64,000 nt of DNA, taken from assembly GCF_900104385.1 (NCBI RefSeq), contig NZ_FNJA01000008.1:1-64000 (forward strand). Reading direction: 5' to 3'. The notes below the pieces were generated by a model, which was not told where the DNA came from, searched no databases, and saw nothing but the letters and a program-made list of their open reading frames with translations. Shown here piece by piece: positions 44,237 through 52,973 of the stretch. A program made the position numbers and the translations under genes. The stretch is from Rhodoferax sp. OV413. Lineage in GTDB: Bacteria > Pseudomonadota > Gammaproteobacteria > Burkholderiales > Burkholderiaceae_C. Every line of letters starts with the position of its first letter. The first letter of the stretch is position 1.

Positions 44237-44295
44237 CGCTATGCATTTAATAGCTGCCTCCGCAGATGAAATAAGCGCTAGCAGCCTAAAAAGTA
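44237..44295. repeat. Dispersed intergenic palindromic repeat, copy 7
   Basis: Copy in inverted orientation: GCATTTAATAGCTGCCTCCG then ATAAGCGCTAGCAGCCTAAA. It lies upstream of moaE and downstream of fpr. About 60 bases further on, near 44365, a second short palindrome (CCCCCTGCAAGGGGG) may act as the fpr terminator. Confidence 0.75.
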
Positions 44296-44415
44296 TCAAC
44301 CCAAAACTACGGTGCGCCTTCCAGAGATTCCGCGGAACTGGCTTTGCCAGGCCGCAGGAATTGCCCCCTGCAAGGGGGTTGGCGAAACCGCGAAGCGTGT
44401 AGCCTGGGGGTGTGC

Positions 44416-45192
44416 CTACTTCTCTGCGAATGCGCGCTCAACCACGAAGTGGCCGGGCGTCGAGGTATTGCCTTCGTGGAAGCCACGCGCTTCCAGCATG
44501 TGCTTCAGGTCGACCAGCATGCCGGGGCTGCCGCACAGCATCACGCGGTCAATGGCGGGGTCGAACTCGGGCAGATCCAGGTCGGTGAACAGCTTGCCGT
44601 TGTGCAGCAGCTCGGTGATCCGGCCCATGTTGCGGTAGGACTCGCGGGTCACCGTAGGGTAGTAGCGCAGCTTGCTGGTGACCATCTCGCCCAGGAATTC
44701 GTGGGCTGGCAAATGCTCGGTCAGCATGTCGTGGTAGGCCAGCTCTTCGACCTGGCGCACGCCGTGGACCACGATGACCTGGTCGAAACGTTCATAGGTT
44801 TCGGGGTCGCGCACGATGCTCAGGAACGGCGCCAGGCCGGTGCCGGTGGACAGCAGGTACAGGTGCTTGCCGGGCAACAGGTAGTCGGTCACCAGGGTGC
44901 CGGTGGGCTTCTTGCCCACGATGATGGTGTCGCCAACCTTGATGTTCTGCAGGCGCGAGGTCAGGGGGCCGTCCGGCACCTTGATGCTCAGGAATTCGAG
45001 GTGTTCTTCGTAGTTGGCGCTGGCGATGCTGTAGGCGCGCAGCAGGGGTTTGCCGTCTTCCTTCCGCAAGCCAATCATGGTGAAGTGGCCGTTACTGAAA
45101 CGCAGCGATGGATCGCGGGTGGTCGTGAAGGAGAACAGGCGGTCGGTCCAGTGGTGCACGCTCAGCACGGTTTCTTCGTTGAAAGCACTCAT
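44416..45192 (-). CDS. fpr: Ferredoxin-NADP reductase
   Basis: A 258-residue FAD enzyme that exchanges electrons between NADPH and ferredoxin or flavodoxin. The FAD-binding motif RAYSIASANYEE, the nucleotide-binding YLLSTGTGLAPFLSI and the C-terminal MLCGSPGML, with the protein ending FVVERAFAEK, are those of the bacterial Fpr subclass. In related bacteria fpr responds to oxidative stress, but no SoxS- or FinR-type site could be recognised here. Confidence 0.95.
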   Translation of the reverse strand: MSAFNEETVLSVHHWTDRLFSFTTTRDPSLRFSNGHFTMIGLRKEDGKPLLRAYSIASANYEEHLEFLSIKVPDGPLTSRLQNIKVGDTIIVGKKPTGTLVTDYLLPGKHLYLLSTGTGLAPFLSIVRDPETYERFDQVIVVHGVRQVEELAYHDMLTEHLPAHEFLGEMVTSKLRYYPTVTRESYRNMGRITELLHNGKLFTDLDLPEFDPAIDRVMLCGSPGMLVDLKHMLEARGFHEGNTSTPGHFVVERAFAEK

Positions 45193-45299
45193 GTCAGATG
45201 GAGGTTGGGATGGTGAAAATTGGCGCTATTTTCCTACAGCCGAGCCCCCCACCCTGCGCCGGGCACAGCCACCCTCTGCGCTCCAAGGTAAAACCAAAA

Positions 45300-45361
45300 G
45301 AAATAAGCACATACCGCATATCCCACCTGCGCCAGCAGCTATTACTAATATAGCAAAGCGG
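45300..45361. repeat. Dispersed intergenic palindromic repeat, copy 8
   Basis: Copy CACCTGCGCCAGCAGCTATT followed by ACTAATATAGCAAAGCGG, with a diverged left half. It abuts the stop codon of the O-antigen-ligase-like gene and is the last copy in the window; none is seen in 45.4-64 kb. Confidence 0.7.
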
Positions 45362-45363
45362 TT

Positions 45364-47310
45364 TTACGCGGATGTGGTCGCCGGCTGCCGCCCCAGGCGC
45401 AGCGCGAAAAATGCGAAGAAAAACAGCAGAAAAGCCACCCGCGGTACGTCCAGCACGCTGCTGACCAGGCCCACCAGCGCCACCCCGCTCAGCGATGCCG
45501 CCAGGTAGGGGGCCAGCGGCTGCTGCCGGGCCCGGCCGAACACCAGGCTCCAGAGCGCTGCGCCCAGCACCGCCAGCGTCAGCAGCAGGCCCAGCAGACC
45601 GCGCTCGATCAACAGCTCCAGGTACAGGTTGTCGATATGCCACGGCAGGTAGTACGAGCGCGCCACCGGGAACCAGCGGGCCGGGCCGTCAGCAAAGTCG
45701 GTGTTGGCCAGCAGTTCCTTGCCGCCCGAAGTCCGCAGCTGTATCGACTGGAAATCCACATGCTCTCCGGCCCCCCAGATGGAGACCGCCAACACGCCGA
45801 AGCGCGGCGCGTACCAGGGCCCGCCCGTGAAGTTGCGGCCGCGCAAAGGCACGCTGAGCTGCTGCCAGACTTTGGTTGACGGCACCAGCTGCACATAGCC
45901 GTCCTGGCAGCGCGCCGGGTACAGCAGATGCCGTTCACACAGCTGCAGGTACACATCGACCGGACGCTGCACCCGCACCTGCAGCGCCGCCTGGTAGCGC
46001 TGACCGGGTAGCAGCTGCACGCGCTGGGTGATGGCGTACAGGCCGTCCAGCTCGCTGTCGGTATCGGCACCAAACAGCTGCAGATGGGCCGGTGACTGGA
46101 GCCCGGCCGGCTGCCATGCCACATGGCCCGACCATTCGCCCAACGGCGAGCTGCGTGCGTAGTTGGCAGGCAGGCGGCCCAGGCCCTTGCCCAGCAGCAG
46201 GTCACCCGGGTCTTGCAGCAGGTCCAGGCCGCGCTGCCAATGCTCGACCCGGCTGCCGAAGTCGCGCTCGGTGTCGGCCAAGCGGTCGACCATGAAACTG
46301 CCGCCGTTCAATACACCCACCACCTCGGCCACCAGCGCCAGGCTGAGCGCCCACGCCGCCTTGGAGCGCCAACCCACCGGCCGCCGGCGCTGCCACAGTG
46401 CCCGCACCAGCAGCCGGGGGTCCAGGCCGGCCTTCTGCGCCCACAGCAGCAGGCCCAACAAGAACAGCGGCGCCAGCATCGATAAGTAAACGCCGCGCGA
46501 AAACGTGGTCAGGCCCGCATAGGCCACCAGCAGGGCCAGCACCGCCCCCCAGGCCCACTGCCAGGGCCGCCGGGCGGTGCGCAAGGCCCAGACCACAAAG
46601 GGCGTAGACAAGGCCAGGTAGGCGTCAATCGCCGCGCCGCCCACATGCATCTCCCAGAACAAGGCGGTGGTGCGGTATTTGGCGGTGAAGTTGAACCAGC
46701 CGGGAAACGCCCCGCGCTCCCACAGCACCACCAGGGTTACGCAGACCAGGCCCGCCAACATGCCGACGGCCAGGCGCTTACAGGTCTGCGCGGACGAGCG
46801 GTGCAAGTCGTGCTGCAGCAAGGGCATGCACAAACTGGCCCAGAGCAGGCTTTTGAAGATGCGCCAGCTGTTCAGCGGGTCCGCATAGCCCTGGAACCAG
46901 CCCCAGCGCCAGCCACCCGCGTCCTGTACCCCGCGCAGCATGGCCAGCAAGCCCGCGCTGGCCAGCACAACGACAGCCACGGTGGAAAAAGAGAGCTTGC
47001 GGCGCCAACGGAACGGTTCCACCGTCGGTTGCCTCGCCAATCGGAAATAGCCGGCGGCCAGCACGGCCAGCAGCAGCAGGTCGAACTCATCAAAGACCAG
47101 CCAGCCGGTCCAGGGCGCGAAGTTCAGAAACGGCAGGCCGGCGGGAACCGCAAACAGCCAGAGGCCAGGCCGCCAGGCCATGGTGACGCTGGCCGCATAA
47201 AACCCCAGCAGCGCCAGCATGGGCGCCGCCGGATGGGCGGCTGCCAAGCCCAGACCGGCGCCGAAACAGATGAGCGCCAGCAGCGCCGAGACAGTCCTGC
47301 GCGGGTCCAC
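45364..47310 (-). CDS. O-antigen ligase/polymerase-like membrane protein with large soluble insert
   Basis: A 648-residue inner-membrane protein with about eleven or twelve membrane segments. The arrangement resembles Wzy/WaaL-type polymerases or ligases: FSRGVYLSM and the sequence around DFGSRVEHWQRGLDLL (about residue 350-365) resemble their periplasmic-loop region. A soluble stretch of about 180 residues (roughly 370-560) with beta-sandwich-like character (VQLLPGQRYQAALQVRV, FGVLAVSIWGAGEHVDF) is inserted in the last large loop and may bind carbohydrate. It heads into the exosortase-A associated cluster, twelve bases downstream of the decarboxylase gene, so it probably acts in exopolysaccharide assembly. 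Confidence 0.75.
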   Translation of the reverse strand: MDPRRTVSALLALICFGAGLGLAAAHPAAPMLALLGFYAASVTMAWRPGLWLFAVPAGLPFLNFAPWTGWLVFDEFDLLLLAVLAAGYFRLARQPTVEPFRWRRKLSFSTVAVVVLASAGLLAMLRGVQDAGGWRWGWFQGYADPLNSWRIFKSLLWASLCMPLLQHDLHRSSAQTCKRLAVGMLAGLVCVTLVVLWERGAFPGWFNFTAKYRTTALFWEMHVGGAAIDAYLALSTPFVVWALRTARRPWQWAWGAVLALLVAYAGLTTFSRGVYLSMLAPLFLLGLLLWAQKAGLDPRLLVRALWQRRRPVGWRSKAAWALSLALVAEVVGVLNGGSFMVDRLADTERDFGSRVEHWQRGLDLLQDPGDLLLGKGLGRLPANYARSSPLGEWSGHVAWQPAGLQSPAHLQLFGADTDSELDGLYAITQRVQLLPGQRYQAALQVRVQRPVDVYLQLCERHLLYPARCQDGYVQLVPSTKVWQQLSVPLRGRNFTGGPWYAPRFGVLAVSIWGAGEHVDFQSIQLRTSGGKELLANTDFADGPARWFPVARSYYLPWHIDNLYLELLIERGLLGLLLTLAVLGAALWSLVFGRARQQPLAPYLAASLSGVALVGLVSSVLDVPRVAFLLFFFAFFALRLGRQPATTSA

Positions 47311-47322
47311 CCCGGGGCGTGC

Positions 47323-48567
47323 CTAGACCAGCACTTCCACGCAGGCCGGGTGGCCTAGAAAACCTTGCGGGCTGGCACTCGCACCATAGGCGCCCGACTG
47401 GAACACCACCACCAGATCGCCCTCGTCGGCTCGGGGCAAGACCATGCGGTCGCCCAGCAGATCCAGCGGCGTGCAGAGCGGGCCGACCACGGAGGCTGGC
47501 TCGGTATCCAGCGCGCCCATGCGGTTACCGATGGCCACCGGATAGTTTTTGCGGATCACCTGGCCGAAGTTGCCCGAGGCCGAGAGATGGTGGTGCAAAC
47601 CGCCGTCGGTGACCAGAAACACCTGGCCGCGCGAGACCTTGCGGTCCAGCACACTGGCCACATACACGCCGGCCTCGCCCACCAGATAGCGGCCGAGTTC
47701 GATGACGAACGCCGCTTGGGGAAGCTCAGTCTTGGCGCGCTCGGCCAATGCGGCCAGGTTGTCGCCAATCGGCCGCAGATCGATGCGCTGCTCCCCAGGG
47801 AAGTAAGGAATGCCAAAACCGCCGCCCAGGTTCAAAAAGCGCACTGGCTGCGGCGCGCTGTCGGCCAGGCGCACGGCCAGCGCGTAGGACTTTTGTTGGG
47901 CTTCGCAAATCGATTCGGGGCGCAGGTTTTGCGAACCGGCGAACAGGTGAAAGCCTTCGAACGCCAGGCCTGCGGCACCGATGGCGGCCAGCAGCTCGGG
48001 CATCTGCTCCACGTCCACGCCAAACTGCTTGGGGCCACCGCCCATCTTCATGCCCGAGCCCTTGAGCTCGAAATCGGGGTTCACGCGCACCGCGACCCGG
48101 GCGGGCACGCCCAGCGCGGCAGAAATCTTCTCCAGCAGATGTACTTCGCGCATGGATTCGAGGTTGATCAGCACGCCCGAGGCCACGGCCTGGCGCAGCT
48201 CGGCCTCGCGCTTGCCCGGGCCGGCGAAGCTGACCTCTTGCGGGTCGGCGCCGGCATCCAGCGCCACCTTGAGCTCGCCGGCCGAGGCGACATCGATGCC
48301 GTCGACCAGCCCGGCCATCAGCCCGACCACCGCCGGCATGGGGTTGGCCTTCATCGCATAGTGCAGCTTGACGCTGGCCGGCAAGGCGCTGCGCAGCTCG
48401 GCCACCCGGTTGCGCAGCTGGGTCCGGTCATACGCGTAGAACGGGGTTTGGCCCACCCGCGCAGCCAGTTGCGACAAGGGCATGCCGCCCACCACCAGCT
48501 CGCCGTCACGGACAGGAAACTGGGACAGAGGCGCGTGGACGGGGATGGGGCGGTCGATGGCGGTCAT
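47323..48567 (-). CDS. PLP-dependent decarboxylase, exosortase A system-associated
   Basis: A 414-residue fold-type III PLP enzyme of the ornithine/diaminopimelate decarboxylase superfamily, most like TIGR03099, found beside exosortase-A loci. The PLP lysine lies in KLHYAMKANPMP near residue 85, glycines of the phosphate loop in NLGGGFGIPYF, and the C-terminal LCTPLDLLGDRM and VVFQSGAYGASASP are family features. The substrate is unknown. It is 12 bases from both neighbours, so the ligase, decarboxylase and membrane protein form one leftward operon. Confidence 0.9.
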   Translation of the reverse strand: MTAIDRPIPVHAPLSQFPVRDGELVVGGMPLSQLAARVGQTPFYAYDRTQLRNRVAELRSALPASVKLHYAMKANPMPAVVGLMAGLVDGIDVASAGELKVALDAGADPQEVSFAGPGKREAELRQAVASGVLINLESMREVHLLEKISAALGVPARVAVRVNPDFELKGSGMKMGGGPKQFGVDVEQMPELLAAIGAAGLAFEGFHLFAGSQNLRPESICEAQQKSYALAVRLADSAPQPVRFLNLGGGFGIPYFPGEQRIDLRPIGDNLAALAERAKTELPQAAFVIELGRYLVGEAGVYVASVLDRKVSRGQVFLVTDGGLHHHLSASGNFGQVIRKNYPVAIGNRMGALDTEPASVVGPLCTPLDLLGDRMVLPRADEGDLVVVFQSGAYGASASPQGFLGHPACVEVLV

Positions 48568-48579
48568 ATAAAAAGGTGC

Positions 48580-50172
48580 TCAGTTAGCGTTGCGCTCGGC
48601 CCAGTCGGTGGATAGCCATTTGCGGTCGATCTTGCCATTCGGATTGCGTGGCAAGGGCCCGGCCACCACTTCCACATGGGCAGGCACCATGTAGGCGGGC
48701 ATGCGGCTGCGGCAATCGGCCAACAAGGCTGCGGTGTCGAGTGGCGCATCTTCTGGCGCGGTGGCGATCACCTGGATCGCCTGGCCCCAGGCCGGGTGCT
48801 CCACGCCAAAGGCCACGCACTCGCCGACCCGTTTGGTGGCGTACAGCACTTCTTCCACCTCGGTAGGGCTGACGCGGTAGCCGGAAGACTTGATCATCTC
48901 GTCACGCCGGCCGATGAAGTACAGAAAGCCTTCGGCGTCCATGCGCACGGTATCGCCGGAAAACACGGCGTACTCGGGCAGCTGCAGGCCGGCCTGGCGG
49001 CCGGGTGCGTCTGCGGCCAGCAGCTTGTAGCGCTCGGCGGTTTTTTCGGCATCGTTCCAGTAGCCCAGGCCGACCAAGGCGCCGCGGTGCACCAGTTCGC
49101 CGGGTTCGTCCGGGGCGCAGGGACTGCCGTCTTCGCGCAGCACCAGGATCTCGGCGTTTGGAATGGCTTTGCCGATGGAATCGGGACGGCGGTCCACCTC
49201 GGCCGGCGGCAGATAGGTAGAGCGGAAGGCTTCGGTCAGGCCGTACATCAGAAACGGCTGGCTCTTGGGCACGCGCTGGAGCAACAAGTCCAGGGTTTCG
49301 CGCGGCATGCGCCCACCGGTGTTGGCAAAGTAACGCAGCTTGTCGCCGATCGCGGCTGGCCATTCGAGCTGGGTCAGCTGGATGTACAGAGGCGGCACAG
49401 CGGTCAGGCCGGTCACGCCTTCGCGCTCCATGGCTTTGAGCACATCGCGCGGCATCAGGTAGTTCAGCAGCACGACCCGCGCGCCGACGAAGAACGCCGT
49501 GGTCAGCTGGCTGAAACCCGCGTCGAAAGACAAAGGTAATGCAGCCAACAAGGTGTCAGCACTGGTATTCTCTAGGTAGCTTGCTACACTTTTTGCACCG
49601 GCCACCATATTACGGTGCGACAGCACCACGCCCTTGGGCTTGCCGGTGCTGCCTGAGGTGTACAAGATGGCGGCCATGTCGGTATCGATCACCCGGTGCC
49701 CGGCACGGGGCGGCGCAGCCAGCAAATCACGCCACAGGGTTTGCGGCAGGCCGGGGCCAGGCTGCGGTGCCGGGTCGGTCACCACCACATGCCGCAGATC
49801 GGGGCAATCGCCGAGCACACCGGCCAGCAGCGCGAGACGGTCCGGCGAAGTCACCAGAACCCTCACATTGCAATCGCGCAAGATGAAGGCGACCTGCTCG
49901 GGCTTGAGCAAGGGATTGAGCGGTACAAAGACTGCCCCTGCGGCTGGCGCGCCAAAGCTGGCCACCACGGTTTCGAAGCGCTTCTCCAGGTAAATCGCCA
50001 CCCGCTCGCCACGCGCCAGACCCAAGCCCATCAAGCCTGCAGCAAAACCGGTGACGGCCTGGTGCAGTTCGCCATATCCCATCGATGCGGCGCCGTGGGT
50101 GAGCGCCCGGTCTAGCGGCGCCCGCTGGGCTGACTCGGCAATAAGTTCATGCAAAAGAGTGGATTCACGCAT
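48580..50172 (-). CDS. Acyl-CoA ligase (AMP-forming), exosortase A system-associated
   Basis: A 530-residue adenylate-forming enzyme of the TIGR03098 type. AMP-binding motifs are ILYTSGSTGKPKGVVLSHRN and the A5-like YGLTEAF; the C-terminal domain has GRRDEMIKSSGYRVSP and the catalytic lysine in NPNGKIDRKWL. It probably activates an acyl or amino acid and loads it on the acyl carrier protein encoded divergently 125 bases away. The ATG at 50172 (MRESTLLHELIAES) fits the family start; the frame is open back to 50310, but that part reads into the divergent promoter region and the carrier protein gene. Confidence 0.92.
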   Translation of the reverse strand: MRESTLLHELIAESAQRAPLDRALTHGAASMGYGELHQAVTGFAAGLMGLGLARGERVAIYLEKRFETVVASFGAPAAGAVFVPLNPLLKPEQVAFILRDCNVRVLVTSPDRLALLAGVLGDCPDLRHVVVTDPAPQPGPGLPQTLWRDLLAAPPRAGHRVIDTDMAAILYTSGSTGKPKGVVLSHRNMVAGAKSVASYLENTSADTLLAALPLSFDAGFSQLTTAFFVGARVVLLNYLMPRDVLKAMEREGVTGLTAVPPLYIQLTQLEWPAAIGDKLRYFANTGGRMPRETLDLLLQRVPKSQPFLMYGLTEAFRSTYLPPAEVDRRPDSIGKAIPNAEILVLREDGSPCAPDEPGELVHRGALVGLGYWNDAEKTAERYKLLAADAPGRQAGLQLPEYAVFSGDTVRMDAEGFLYFIGRRDEMIKSSGYRVSPTEVEEVLYATKRVGECVAFGVEHPAWGQAIQVIATAPEDAPLDTAALLADCRSRMPAYMVPAHVEVVAGPLPRNPNGKIDRKWLSTDWAERNAN

Positions 50173-50297
50173 AGAGATAGAGCTGGCGCCGTAGAAATCA
50201 GGGATTCTCAAAAGTATCGCACAGGGATTCGGGCTCCCACTGTGTATGCGCCGCCTAGAATGCGGCCTACTTTTAGCAAATAAAACAGAGGTTTTCC

Positions 50298-50549
50298 ATG
50301 GATGTGACACAGGAGGTCATTCGGGTGTTGGACGAGGTGCTGAGCTTGAATGGCCGCGGCGCAGCTTTTACCCGCGAAACCCATTTGCTCGGCGCCATTC
50401 CCGAGCTGGATTCCATGGCCGTTGTATCGCTGATCACCAGCCTGGAAGAGCATTTTGGCCTGACAGTGGACGACGACGATATGGATGGGTCGACGTTCGC
50501 GACGGTTGGTTCGTTGGCCGATTTTGTCACCGACAAACTTAACGCCTGA
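50298..50549 (+). CDS. Acyl carrier protein of the exosortase A-associated cluster
   Basis: An 83-residue carrier protein with the phosphopantetheine site Ser39 in PELDSMAVVSLI and the usual four-helix pattern. It is first in the rightward operon and divergent from the acyl-CoA ligase, its likely loading enzyme. Carrier protein, ligase and decarboxylase together suggest that an activated, decarboxylated amino-acid-derived group is made for the polysaccharide; this is inference. Confidence 0.92.
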   Translation: MDVTQEVIRVLDEVLSLNGRGAAFTRETHLLGAIPELDSMAVVSLITSLEEHFGLTVDDDDMDGSTFATVGSLADFVTDKLNA

Positions 50550-50564
50550 AACTTGCCACGCCAC

Positions 50565-51389
50565 ATGCAAGCGTTCTTCCTGCCTCTAGGGTCTGGCCAG
50601 AGGTTTGCCATGTTCCACCCATCACAAAGTGCCGTTACGCGCGGGTTGATCGTCTACGTGCATCCATTTGCCGAAGAAATGAACAAGTCCCGTCGTATGG
50701 CGGCCTTGCAAGCACGGGCAATGGCGAATGCCGGGTATACGGTTCTGCAACTGGACTTATTGGGTTGCGGCGATAGCTCTGGAGACTTCGGCGATGCAAG
50801 CTGGCAGGACTGGGTCGACGATGTAGTCTTTGCCTGCCAATGGTTGCGCAGCAAGTGTGACGCGCCCTTGTGGCTGTGGGGACTACGGGCAGGTTGCCTG
50901 CTGACTGTACAGGCCGCCCAGCATCTGAACGAGACATGTCATTTTCTTTTTTGGTCTCCCACTCCGGCCGGCAAGCCACTGCTGCAACAGTTTTTACGCC
51001 TGAAGGCAGCCGGCGATCTGGCCAGCGGCAATGCAAAAGCGGTCATGGATGGCTTACGGCAGCAGTTGGCGGCAGGCGCGCCCGTTGAAATTGCGGGTTA
51101 TCTGCTTTCCGCAGAGTTGGCATCTGGCATGGAGCTCGCCACGTTGACGCCCCCGGTTTCTGCTGGTCGACTGGAGTGGCTGGATGTATCAACCCAAGCA
51201 AATGCTTCTCTGTCGCCCGCCTCTACCAAACAGCTGCAGACCTGGCAAAGCGCCGGGGTCAGCGTGCGGAGCCAAGTGGTCGAAGGCCCCCCGTTTTGGC
51301 AAACCAGTGAAATAGAAGAGGCTCCGAACTTGCTGGTCGCAACACTCGCTGCATTGGATCAACCGACTTCTGCTGCGGCTACCCCATGA
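50565..51389 (+). CDS. Alpha/beta hydrolase 2, exosortase A system-associated
   Basis: A 274-residue alpha/beta hydrolase fold of the TIGR03101 type (YVHPFAEEMNKSRRM, LQLDLLGCGDSSGDF). The nucleophile elbow reads WLWGLRAGCLL, so arginine (position 108) stands where serine is expected. It may therefore bind rather than hydrolyse, or use another mechanism. The frame also allows a TTG start at 50553, but the ATG at 50565 is preferred. It lies 15 bases after the carrier protein gene and overlaps hydrolase 1 by four bases. Confidence 0.88.
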   Translation: MQAFFLPLGSGQRFAMFHPSQSAVTRGLIVYVHPFAEEMNKSRRMAALQARAMANAGYTVLQLDLLGCGDSSGDFGDASWQDWVDDVVFACQWLRSKCDAPLWLWGLRAGCLLTVQAAQHLNETCHFLFWSPTPAGKPLLQQFLRLKAAGDLASGNAKAVMDGLRQQLAAGAPVEIAGYLLSAELASGMELATLTPPVSAGRLEWLDVSTQANASLSPASTKQLQTWQSAGVSVRSQVVEGPPFWQTSEIEEAPNLLVATLAALDQPTSAAATP

Positions 51390-52246
51390 GCGCAACCGAA
51401 CAAGCTGTGTTGTTCTCTTGCGCTCAAGAGACCCAAGTTGGAATTCTTAGCTTACCCACGGAACCAGCGCAAGTGGCCGTGGTGATTGCGGTGGGCGGGC
51501 CCCAATACCGCGCTGGAAGCCATCGGCAGTTTGTATTATTGGCACGCAGATTGGCCACCGCCGGCTACGCGGTACTGCGCTTCGACTACCGTGGCATGGG
51601 TGACAGCAGCGGTACCGCCAAAGACTTTCTCAATGCCAGCCCGGATATTGCAGCTGCAATCAACACATTGCACGAACACTCGCCGCAGATTCGCAGCACG
51701 GTCATCTGGGGCCTATGCGATGCGGCATCCGCCGCACTGCTGTATCTGCAAGACACGCAAGATACCCGTGTGACCGGGCTATGTTTGCTAAATCCATGGG
51801 TACGCTCCGAGACCAGCTTGGCACGCACGCAGGTCAAGCACTACTACATTCAACGCCTGATGCAGCGTACATTCTGGACCAAGCTGCTAAGTGGTCAGGT
51901 GGCGTGGAGCGCCTTGAAAGGTTTAGCCAATAATATTCGTCTATCCAGGACGACCTCGCCTTCAAGAGGTTCCGGTAATCTGCCATTTCAGCAACGTATG
52001 GCAAATGGATGGATGAATTTTGATGGTCGCATCCTTCTGCTGCTCAGTGGTAATGATTACACGGCCAAAGAATTTCTAGAGTACGCTGGCGTGGATGCTG
52101 CCTGGTCCCGGGCTTTTCAACATAAACAGTTGGAGAGACACGATTTGACGAACGCTGACCATACTTTTTCCAACAGGCTGGCACAAGTCGCTGTCGAGAA
52201 CTTGACGCTGGATTGGCTGGCAAAAACAGGCAACCCAGTTAAATGA
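51386..52246 (+). CDS. Alpha/beta hydrolase 1, exosortase A system-associated
   Basis: A 286-residue alpha/beta hydrolase of the TIGR03100 type. The elbow reads IWGLCDAASAALL, giving a cysteine (Cys111) in place of the usual serine nucleophile. RFDYRGMGDSSG and a late His in LTNADHTFS complete the fold. Paired with hydrolase 2 through an ATGA overlap, and with the TPR gene by a four-base overlap, it is part of a tightly coupled operon. A thioesterase or acyltransferase role on the carrier protein is possible. Confidence 0.88.
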   Translation: MSATEQAVLFSCAQETQVGILSLPTEPAQVAVVIAVGGPQYRAGSHRQFVLLARRLATAGYAVLRFDYRGMGDSSGTAKDFLNASPDIAAAINTLHEHSPQIRSTVIWGLCDAASAALLYLQDTQDTRVTGLCLLNPWVRSETSLARTQVKHYYIQRLMQRTFWTKLLSGQVAWSALKGLANNIRLSRTTSPSRGSGNLPFQQRMANGWMNFDGRILLLLSGNDYTAKEFLEYAGVDAAWSRAFQHKQLERHDLTNADHTFSNRLAQVAVENLTLDWLAKTGNPVK

Positions 52247-52956
52247 TGGAGTTAAAGATGATGTTTCCAATGAAACTCCGGCTATTTCATTATTTTTTCG
52301 TTTTCATATTACTGGTTAGCCGTTCATCATTTGCACAAGTTACGAGTGCAGAATGTGGCTCATTGGAAAATGCATTTGGACCTTTTGACTATCGGGTCGA
52401 ACGCGGCAACAATTTGCATCTTGTTGAAATAGGACACTTTACTCCAGCCGTCGAAGCGCTCATAAAAGGGAATGCGGGCTATCTGGGAGGAGATTTGGAT
52501 TACACGCTAAGAGCTTTTCCAAACCATCACAGAGCCTTGATGTCTATGATGCGATATGGGGAAAGAAGCAAAACACCTATTCCCAGAGATATGCGTTATT
52601 CCGTTGAATGTTATTTTGAGCGAGCCATTCGTTTTCGCCCAGATGATGCAATTTCACGCATGATTTATTCAATGTATCTGGCTAAAAGTGGCCGTAGCGC
52701 CGATGCGGTTCGCCAGCTAGACGTTGCAGCGCAAGGCGCAGAAGACAAAGAGAATGCGTTCACCCATTACAACTTAGGTCTGAATTACTTTGACCTTAAA
52801 GAATATGGGAAGGCACTAGCCCAGGCACATAAGTCCTATGCCCTAGGATTCATCCAACCTGCCTTGAGGGATAAACTCAAGGAAGTGGGCAAATGGACAG
52901 ACCCCGAACCGGCGGTCGACGAAACAGCCAAGCCATCCACAGATATCGCCAAATAA
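52243..52956 (+). CDS. Exported TPR-like protein
   Basis: A 237-residue protein with a signal peptide (LRLFHYFFVFILLVSRSSFA, cleavage near AQV). The rest is helical with TPR-like repeats (about 115-215: YSVECYFERAIRFRPDDAIS, THYNLGLNYFDLKEYGKALAQAHKSY). The start could be the ATG at 52243, which overlaps the previous stop, or the ATG at 52258 or 52270 nearer the signal core. It is clearly more AT-rich than the genes to its left. It probably scaffolds the polysaccharide machinery in the periplasm. I do not know a named family. Confidence 0.75.
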   Translation: MMELKMMFPMKLRLFHYFFVFILLVSRSSFAQVTSAECGSLENAFGPFDYRVERGNNLHLVEIGHFTPAVEALIKGNAGYLGGDLDYTLRAFPNHHRALMSMMRYGERSKTPIPRDMRYSVECYFERAIRFRPDDAISRMIYSMYLAKSGRSADAVRQLDVAAQGAEDKENAFTHYNLGLNYFDLKEYGKALAQAHKSYALGFIQPALRDKLKEVGKWTDPEPAVDETAKPSTDIAK

Positions 52957-52973
52957 CCCCCAGAGAGTGTTGT

